Assembly: GCA_021464245.1 (NCBI GenBank)
Contig: JADCRB010000017.1
Span: 903,427-967,426, forward strand
DNA length: 64,000 nucleotides
Reading direction: 5' to 3'
Origin: Carallia brachiata
Lineage: Eukaryota > Streptophyta > Magnoliopsida > Malpighiales > Rhizophoraceae
The translations under genes were made by a program, and so were the position numbers. Below the pieces are notes generated by a model that had not been told where the DNA came from, made no database searches, and was given only the letters and a program-made list of their open reading frames with translations. Of this stretch, positions 56,262 to 64,000 are shown piece by piece (within the stretch, counting starts at the first letter, position 1; each line of letters starts with the position of its first letter).

Positions 56262-59200
56262 ATTCTAAATTTTTTTGTAATGCTTCTTGGCATGTATGTT
56301 AAGGTGAATTTATCCCCCGAAAAAGATTGAAAATAGTCTATTCATGTGCATTGAGAAGACCGAGGGCACACTACATATGCTTAGTTATATGAATTTTTTA
56401 TTAATGAATAAATTTGTACTTTTTAACAATTATAATAATCATTTGGAGAATTAGTGATTTTTAAAATTATTGATTTTTTAGGTTAAAAAATATAAGATCT
56501 TCGTTCAGTTGAGATAGGTCAAAATAATGATATAGTTTCTTATTAAAGATTGAAATAACTTGCACACGGAGGTGTATCATAAGGATTATCACATGGCTCC
56601 ATAATTTTTTTATTGTTTTTAATTATTATAACTTTAATATTCTTGCATCACTTTGTTACAGTTCCTTATATTTGTGTGCCTTCTAATTAGCTATCTGACA
56701 TAATAGTATTCAATTTTTGCATAGTGGTGTATAGAATCAATTTGAAACATTTGTTTAAGCTAATGTATCATAATCATGCTTTAGCTTTATAATTTTTTCC
56801 TTGTGTAAACTCGAAGAGGGATATAGAAATGTAGAAACTCTAGCATCCAGTTTAGAGAAGGCATCGTTGAGTAGGTATGACGTCGCTATAAATTACAACT
56901 AAACTTTAAGGTTGTGACTTCAAAACTTATAATGATTTACTTAAAAAAATAATTAATCAAATTTTAAAAATCAAAATATTTAAAACTCGCGCGAGCTAAA
57001 TCCTAATATAAAATAATAAAAAGAATAATAAAAATGCACTTACATTTTGTGATAATTTTAAATTTGTTACCTCAAATTTTTTAATTAAGAAAATACATTT
57101 ATTAGATAGCACATATTAAGGGGAAGCTTTTTTTAAACTCCCCTTTCTATTATTGTTATATACAAATCATATATATCTACCTATTTATTTAAATTTTTTT
57201 AGTATAAAAGAAAAATTTAGAAAAATCTTTCCCTTATTTCTAGTTTCCACATGGTAATTCCTCAATTTTTCCTTTTCATTTTTCTAATAATTTTTCCTAG
57301 CAAAAAATTTAACATTATTCCCTATATATATAACTCCATTACTACAAATTATTATAGAATTAAGGTCTCCATTATTCCTTATTTAATAGTAATTGTGGTA
57401 AATTCTCAATTATTCCTTTTATTTTTTTTTTCGATTTTGAATGTTTAATTGTAATGCATTCAATATATTTTTTATTTTTGTTACTAATTTAATAGTATAT
57501 ACTATTGATATTGCTATAAAATTAATAGTAATTATGCCTTCGTTGTGAACGTTCACACTTACCTAATATTACTTTTTTTGAATAAGATTTGGTCTTGCAA
57601 ATTTTTTGAGTTCTAGAAAAAAAGTTATGAATTTTCTACCAAAAGAATACAGGCTGCAAAAAAATTTCAATGCACATAACATAAATTTAAATGGCTACCT
57701 ACGAGAGCATATTACAAATTTTAATACGAAATTTTATATGTAAATTTCTTATCTTGTCTATTATTCAATACAAAAAGAAATATGTCAAAATTCAAAGTCA
57801 TTTGCAAGATATTAATGTTCTGTTGAAAGTGTGTAAACTGTCTGATGAAACTTTAACGTCTGTGTTTCTACATTTACTTGACTACACTATACTCATCTAA
57901 AAATAGTCAAATTTAGTGGCCACAAAGCTATGACAGTATACTAAACAACAACAACAAAAAAATACAACTTTTCAAGCTTCCTGCACAAAATTGTAGCCAT
58001 TCTATTAGAAGGTGACAGATAAGGGAATCAATACAAAAGAAGTCAAGTAGGCAAGTAACTAAAAGCGCATGTGCAACCCATAACAATAGATTTAACAAGT
58101 TGCTATCTTCTTTTACAACTACTTAAATATCACTTGAAGGTAGTTTATATATATAAAAATCATATTTAATTATTGTGCAATCTCTTTCAAAGTAAAAGGC
58201 TTTCTTTGCTCCAAGTATTTTCATAGTAAAACGCATTGAAATTAATAAATTTTATTTGTATTGTAATATATTGTGAGAATAAGTGAAAACTGACAAATGA
58301 GACTTGTAAGGATTATCTTGTAAAGAGTTAGAGTTGAACTCTAAGAATGAAAATTCAAGAAAAAAAGAAAATTAGTGTTGACAAGTGAGACTTACGCAAC
58401 AACCGATTTGAAAGTAAATACAAAGATGTTTGTTGAATTTTCTTAGAAGCTATACGGCAGTGATCCGTGGCCCAAAAGCACCCCTAAAGTTGAAATCATT
58501 ATTGTGAAGTTAAAATTTTTTTTTTTCATATGTGCTTTCGCATTACCATTATGAAATTGTCAAACTAGGTTAGGCATAGATTTTAATTTTTCTTTTTCAA
58601 GATTGTGACTTACCGATCACCATTAACGTGGCCATAATATTACTAAAAATTTATTTATTTTTCCTTTACTTATTTAATTTATTATGCAAATAATTTATTG
58701 GCAGTTATTATTCCACTTTCTTTAATTATTATTTCATTAATTACAATTAAATATGATATTAAATTTTTAACATTTTATGGTTATACTTTGGGTGTCAATA
58801 ATTACAATTCATGATTATTAAGAGCTGTTGATGATTAAAATAACATAAACATACCATTATTAAACACAATTAAACACTCAATTTTAATATGACATAAAAA
58901 TAACATAAATTATTAAATGCCCAATGATTACAATTGAGTGTCAATAAGTACAATTCATTAGTTTTCAATCACCATTAATTTTTTAGAATCTATTTTATAT
59001 TATATCTAATTAAATTTTGTTAATATTTTTTCAATTAAATATTTGTAACTTGCACATTGCGCAGATTTAAATTTTTGCGTATTCTGCTAATAACTCTCCC
59101 TCTTTAGGCAATTGAGCAAATTAACGCTCACGTCTTTCGAAACAAAGTGGATATAAAACAAGGTGTAAATACATCAACCCATATTTAATAAACCCACCTC

Positions 59201-60270
59201 AGCTTCACAGCTTGTCTGACACTCTCTTCCCTGAAAATCGTCAGATAGGTCTGGAGCAGGCTGCACTCACTTTTTGGGCAACAGGTTTCTTCTGTTGGAA
59301 ACTCCATTCGTGCTGCTATCACCAAACTGATGAAATAGGTTCATTTTCTTGCATCTATTCATTCCTAAACTGATGAAAATTGTTCTTTCCATTTTCAAGA
59401 TGATGAGAGCAACCTACGTCTTGCACATACCTAGCATGCTAGTGGGGCTTGTATGATATGGATGCCCACTTGCAAGAGAGATGAATGGGTGACATCAACA
59501 CTACACAACTAATTAAGCTACCACAACTTTAGTTCAATTATCGTTATTTTGTGGGTAAAAATCATTGGCCATTAAATCGCAATTTGAATCTCCTTTTTCT
59601 TTTTTAGCAGGTCCTCTTAGAGGAATGCTGATTAGTTCACGACTCACTACGCAAATGAAGAATGGTAAACACGGACGACTGCTTGAATGATGTCTAATTC
59701 GAACAAGGTTTATAATATTATTACCTCACATGAACGGATGGAAATCATGGGGTCACTTTTTGGAAATAGGAGGAAATTTACTGGATAGTAATTGCGGAAG
59801 TGATTGAGGAATTCATTAGATGGTTGGCCTCATTGTCAGGTTATCGTAACCCTCTCACTGATACGAGATTAGTGATGTGCAGCTACTTGCCTACCAAAAA
59901 AGAGATCGCCAGGGGAAAAGGGACAATGACATATGGATATGGTAAACTAATCCAAGGAAAATAGACCGTCGTTCAGCACTGAAGGCCAAATGTTACCAGT
60001 CAACTATTTTTTTGTTCATGTAAATGAACATGCGGATCAATAGCTTTTACTTTGTTTGGTAATCAATGAATGGCGAAACTTACAAAACTCTAGCAAGATA
60101 GTAGTTAAGCATCGCCCTGTAAGCACTTAAAGCAGCTTAATTTACAAGCCAGTCATCACATAAACTAAAATGCATTCTTCAACCTTCTAACTTGTGAAGA
60201 ACTTCTGGTGGGAACAAGAACCTCCAAGAGACACCTGAGCTTACGACAAATTCAGAAGAGATTACATGGG
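56262..60270. other. Long AT-rich intergenic region, no gene recognised
   Basis: About 4 kb without a supported gene. Small frames at 57251-57448 and 57691-57900 are AT-driven. Around 58640-59000 there are repeated phrases such as taatgatt, aacacaatt and gagtgtcaata, perhaps an old MITE. From 59100 on the composition is more balanced and could be a promoter or 3' flank, but no domain or transcript feature can be named. Confidence 0.4.
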
Positions 60271-62863
60271 TCACGGCAGATCGTACTTCACCTGTCCAAG
60301 GTATAGACCATATGCGGGAGCCATGGGAGGTGCAGCAGTCACAGACTTTGCGTTCAGTATTCTTTCCACTGCAAACAGCGAATGCACACGCAGCACAAAA
60401 TAATGAGCTTAAAATAAGAGTGAAAAGCACAACAAAGCTCTACGCACATAGAATGTAGGGAACCGGTAAATGGCTACAGGTAAATAGCCAGAGACAGTGT
60501 CCAGAATGCAACAAACCAATATATTTGTGCAACCATATTGATAAAATGTGCTATAACAAATTATCGCTTTATTTATTGTTACAAAAAAGATCAACACGGT
60601 TGCACAAAGTTGGTTAGTTGTTGCATTCTGGACGCTTCCTCTGGCTATTTGCTTCTGGCCGTCAACCTTTTTCCTAAAATGTATTGCATATACAGTTTGA
60701 GAACCAGACCATCTGTTGCCGTTAGTTCTCCAGTGCCAACAGACTTGAGAACGCCAACAAGCAGTCTAACCTGAAAAGATTTAAGTCTACAGATAAATAT
60801 AAGGCCTGAATTTTAATGACAACAAATTAATTACAACCTTACAATATTACTGCGAGCATAAGCTAGTAAATGGTCAAAGTAAACATGCTGCTAGAGTGAT
60901 TGGACTCTTAGTTCCAGTAACTAAGGTTCAAATCCTAACACTAATAAGAAACACACACACACACACACAGAGAAAAGAAAGAATAAAATAAAGTAATCAC
61001 CATCCCACTAATTCAATTTTTTAAAAAGTACTCTCTAAAGTGTAATTCTCAAAAAATAAAAGCAGCTATTAGTTTATCTTCCCATTTTGAGTAATTATTT
61101 AACTGAAATGTTGAGGAATGTTGGTCTAGAGAAACTGAATTAAAGCTAGTTTTGGATAAAGTGGAACAGAAGAATTATTTTGATGAATGATAACAAAGCT
61201 GACAAAGCTGTCCAGCAGCTACACCTATTTATAATAGAGAGAAACTCAACCCTTTGATTAAATAAAACCTTAAATAATCCTAGCTATCCATCTAATTAAG
61301 TTGTCACATACTAATCACATGACTCCCAATTACAACTAACAACTAATTACCAATAAAATATAAAATAATAAATTTGAGAGGGATGCTCCTGCATCAAACG
61401 TGCTGAACAGCAGTTAAGTAGAAACTACCAATCATCCCATTTCCTATAACATATAGTAAAGTTTTTTTTAAAAAAAATTTTAAGAAAAGGTGCCTTTTTC
61501 TCGCATTTGCTTTCTTTTTCATTTACATGCTATTTTTCTGGGAAGAGAATGAAGATCAATAAGTGGGGAGGGGAGCGGGCTCTGGGTGATTTTTTTTTAT
61601 TACATTCAGAGTTCATCAAAGAGGACCAAAAGGCAGGCATAGCTCCATTGGCATAAAGTGAAACAAAGGAGCACTAAGATTAAGGAAACAAGAAAATCAA
61701 CATCTGACCACGCTAAGTTTTCAACAAAATTCCATGCTAAACAATGACTATTTTTTTTTATTTTTAGTACATTTAAGAAATAATTATTAATATACAAATA
61801 AATCCTAAACTGTGCATGTTTTCACAAATTCATCAAGACCCTTTTAAAACATAGGTGTTTGTCCATATTCATTTTTTTTTTTAAAACAAATCTAGCACAC
61901 CGTTAACAGATGGTAACAAATTTTATTAACTGGCATATGTGGCACAGTTTAGTATTAAAAATTGATAATGTGTATTGCACGTAACATTTAATTCAAAATT
62001 AAAAAACTAAAACTAGAATTCTCTCTCCTATCTCTCTCTCTCCACCTAGCAAAAATGCACAAACTGCCTATTGCAAAGTTATTTTTGCTTTTTTACTAGG
62101 CAAAGATCCATGAGATCTTCATATCAAGGCTCAGCTCTACCATAACCAAGGGCAAGGTCGTCTCCCAGATTATATCAAAGGGGGATGGCCTTGTCGCCGT
62201 CAAGTTCAAGAGGCCGACATGGACGTCGAGACCTTCTACGACATCATCCTCATTGCCATCGTCCTCCACAAGGGTGAATCCACCCCTGTCAATACGCCTA
62301 TTGGCGTTTTGGCTAAGACTAAGGATGAAATTGCTGAGGCCAAGTCCAAAGCTGCCGGCTCCTCCCATTGCAATCCACTACATCAATTAATGCCATAAGA
62401 TTCCAAGGAGTGCTCCACTTGTTACTGGTTTTTGCCTAATTGAGGAGCAAGAAGGCATCATCTCCACCCTCCACAAGAGATCCATAGATTCTATCACTTG
62501 CTCCGATCCCCCTCTGCCAAAGCCTAAAACAGCCGTGCAATCTCAAAATCTGAATTCATCTCTTTCCCAACAACATTCAACATTACAGCCCAATGTCCTA
62601 TCCAAACTCCAATAGCACAAGAAGATAATTATCATGCACGGATAAGCACTAGAGAGGAAATCACTTGTGTTTTGCTAGGGATTGAGCGAAAGAGAGGAGA
62701 CAGTTTTCCTTTTTTTTTTTTTGTATCTTTTATATTAATTGTATTTTTATTTTTTGATTTTGAATTAAATTCTAGGTGGTCAGCTTTTTATACATAAGCG
62801 TATCACTTGTGCAAGCTAACGAAATCCGTTGGCACTAATTAACAGTGTGCTAGATTTATCAAA

Positions 62864-62912
<49 letters not shown>

Positions 62913-63705
62913 TACGGGAGACAAATTGTTACTTTTATTTGTCTATTAAAACGACAAATGAATAACATCTAAAACTGCTTTGCACATCACTTTCACATAA
63001 AAAAATTATGAACTTGAGACCCAAGAAAGCGTCAAATGCATGACACAAATAGAATTGCTAAATTTTGTGCCAAAACAAAGAAAATTCAAAACCCTTGTGC
63101 TCCTCTCCATGATCTCTTTTTGGCTACTTTAATAATCGCGCTTTGTCACAACTATGTGAATTTTGAAAAGTAAACATATATAAAAGTGAAGATTCCATGT
63201 ATAACTTTGCAATATTATACTCTACTAAGTGTACGCAATGGCTTTCATTCAGTGCATGAACCAGACACATACTTGTGAATCCAAAAATAATTTTCTCACA
63301 ATTGGTTCTCAATCCTTAGTGCATGCAATACAAAAATGTGAAGCATGGAAAGACAAATTATCTAATGCAAGACCTCAAAGCAGAGACATAAACTTACGGA
63401 AGTGGGAAATGGAGAAAGTGAGCACATACCTGATGGTAAAGAAAAGAACGTGCACGTGCTTTTACAACATAAGAACGATGTCCTCTCCTCATTCCAAACC
63501 CAAGATTGCTTCCACCATTACAGCTCTCTCCCATGTCACTGTCACAAACAGAACTAACCAGTAGGTTGGTAGACTTTTTGCAGCATAAATGAGGTTCTTC
63601 CCTATTTAAACCATCCTTTTCGATCTCCATAACTGATGGAAAATATGGAGCTGAAACCCCCTCCGAAACTGAAAGTTCATCTAGTGTTCTGATTGGTGAT
63701 TTTGC
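60271..63705 (-). CDS. tRNA pseudouridine synthase (TruA family), last three exons, 5' part outside window
   Basis: On the minus strand the exons 63705-63430, 60770-60710 and 60368-60271 join with matching phases (0, then 1) and GT-AG borders. They give 144 residues ending at TGA (60271-60273). The protein contains SPIRTLDELSV, RSYVVKARARSFLYHQ, VRLLVGVLKSVGTGELTATD, VERILNAKSVTAAPPMAP and AYGLYLGQVKYDLP. The 'A.SFL.(H/Y)Q(V/I)R' motif and the 'AP..GL.L..V.Y' end are signatures of TruA-type synthases, which turn uridines at positions 38-40 of the tRNA anticodon arm into pseudouridine. The catalytic aspartate lies in the N-terminal half, beyond base 64000. A plant-specific insertion (acidic, about residues 20-70 of this part) separates the two motifs. 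A plastid or mitochondrial role is possible but the targeting end is not visible. Confidence 0.85.
60457..60676. mobile_element. Foldback MITE (hairpin) between the last two exons of the pseudouridine synthase gene
   Basis: The left arm (about 60470-60535: taaatagccagag, gtccagaatgcaacaa, tttgtgcaacc) and the right arm (60597-60662) are reverse complements with few mismatches over about 63 bp. Weaker pairing continues outward (tagggaacc near 60457; ggaaaaagg on the other strand). The loop is about 60 bases. It can form a stable hairpin in the pre-mRNA. Candidate flanks gaatg and aaatg suggest a short TSD. Confidence 0.75.
60951..60969. repeat. (CA)n microsatellite
   Basis: This is an alternating ac run of about 19 bases in the large intron of the pseudouridine synthase gene. 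Confidence 0.85.
61109..61396 (-). mobile_element. Probable solo LTR in the large intron
   Basis: Read on the minus strand, the block starts tgatgcaggagcatccctct and ends attcctcaaca, and holds a TATA-like string with a downstream leader (attataaataggtgtagctg). A TG...CA frame with a promoter in the middle is the look of an LTR of about 288 bp. No second copy, primer site or TSD was found in the window, so the identification is moderate. Confidence 0.45.
61880..62860. mobile_element. Pack-type TIR transposon carrying a captured gene fragment
   Basis: The left end aaatctagcacaccgttaac (61888-61907) is matched on the other strand at the right end by aaatctagcacactgttaat (62857-62838), 17 of 20 bases. 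The 980 bp inside contain no transposase but hold a decayed piece of a plastid pyruvate dehydrogenase E2 gene (62103-62398). This is the layout of Pack-type elements that carry host gene parts. The exact ends and TSD are hidden by A/T runs. It lies in an intron of the pseudouridine synthase gene. Confidence 0.65.
62103..62398 (+). pseudogene. Captured lipoyl-domain fragment of plastid pyruvate dehydrogenase E2
   Basis: E2 (dihydrolipoamide acetyltransferase) carries a lipoyl domain whose lysine holds the swinging lipoyl arm. Here the plus strand reads IFISRLSSTITKGKVVSQII and SKGDGL. About 19 bases are then missing relative to the family, and the reading continues in another frame as ADMDVETFYDIILIAIVLHK, VNTPIGVLAKTKDEIAEAKS, KAAGSS. 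The family has MPALSSTMTEGKIVSW and ADMDVETFYDG...PIG.LAET. The deletion removes the residues before ADMD. The lipoyl-accepting lysine (SDKADMD) is replaced (QEADMD), so it cannot be lipoylated. The absence of introns in this stretch says little because it is short. Confidence 0.85.
62861..62910. repeat. A20 run followed by (AT)15
   Basis: Twenty a residues followed by about thirty bases of alternating at mark the right edge of the Pack-type element. The A-run may be part of the terminal region or a microsatellite grown beside it. Confidence 0.9.
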
Positions 63706-64000
63706 CTATAACATTAAGATATCGTGAATTATAGATCCGATAGAAATTATGTTGTAAGATGCTAACAAGGTATTATGAGAGCTTCTTAATTAGAAAAATA
63801 CACAGAAGCAGAAACTTCAACACCAGCCATATGCAGCAGTAAGTGGAGTTAAAAAAAGGGGGGAAAAAATCCACTGAAATATCACAATTGGCAGACTCGT
63901 CAAAGCCAGGAAAACTGTCATCAGAATTAAGCCTGAGAACATCTGTAGAAATTTTAGCAAAGCATGCAAATATCCTCCCACCCTCCAAACCCACCAAAAA
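63706..64000 (-). other. Intron sequence of the pseudouridine synthase gene
   Basis: Upstream (minus strand) of the exon that starts at 63705 there is a TTATAG acceptor and then sequence in which I do not see the next conserved TruA block. A minus frame of 74 codons (63773-63997) has no family match, so I read this as intron. The previous exon must lie beyond the window. Confidence 0.5.

Noticed and set aside
63773..63997. Minus frame as the next upstream exon of the pseudouridine synthase gene
   Set aside because: It does not carry the conserved block expected before SPIRTLDEL and lacks a convincing donor in phase.

Overview
The window looks like nuclear DNA of a flowering plant, most likely a eudicot. 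The reasons are the strongly AT-rich, gene-poor sequence, GT-AG introns up to about 2.7 kb, plant-specific gene families (DMP/DUF679, a plastid DnaJ-type zinc-finger protein, a plant Transposase_24 domain) and many nested plant transposons. The species cannot be named from the sequence. All coordinates, splice sites and homologies were read by eye. Family names rest on recognised motifs, not on searches.

Layout. 1-2085: AT-rich, no gene seen. 2086-9372: a decayed Mutator-like element with roughly 400-bp terminal inverted repeats, carrying remains of an Ulp1-associated protein. 9430-12980: a two-level tandem repeat array. 13-20 kb: AT-rich DNA with a DMP membrane-protein gene on the minus strand (16161-16840) that has a 1-bp frameshift near its N-terminus, and an old hAT-like element. 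20222-24093: a minus-strand LTR retroelement that carries a captured piece of the cohesion gene PDS5 and has itself been hit by a 648-bp hAT element (perfect 8-bp target-site duplication, TSD). 24-30 kb: LINE-like pieces, inverted-repeat elements and local duplications.

30658-44228: the main gene of the window, on the plus strand. It has 13 inferred coding exons and appears to join an N-terminal bromodomain to a C-terminal Transposase_24 domain. Its introns hold an intact miniature LTR retrotransposon (TRIM), a solo LTR of the same family and a LINE relic. Two exons each need one extra base for the reading frame to continue. 44755-46571: a hAT element with a perfect 8-bp TSD. 46877-48494: a three-exon gene for a small plastid DnaJ-type zinc-finger protein. 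50-60 kb: MITEs, a LINE fragment and AT-rich DNA without a convincing gene. 60271-63705: the last three exons of a TruA-type tRNA pseudouridine synthase gene on the minus strand, whose 5' part lies beyond the window. Its introns hold a hairpin MITE, a probable solo LTR and a Pack-type transposon carrying a dead copy of a plastid pyruvate dehydrogenase E2 lipoyl domain.

The most notable themes are gene capture by three kinds of element (PDS5 in an LTR element, the E2 lipoyl domain in a TIR element, an Ulp1-type gene in a MULE-like element), a host gene built partly from a transposase domain, and three separate 1-bp deletions in otherwise well-preserved genes, which raise the question of assembly error versus gene decay.
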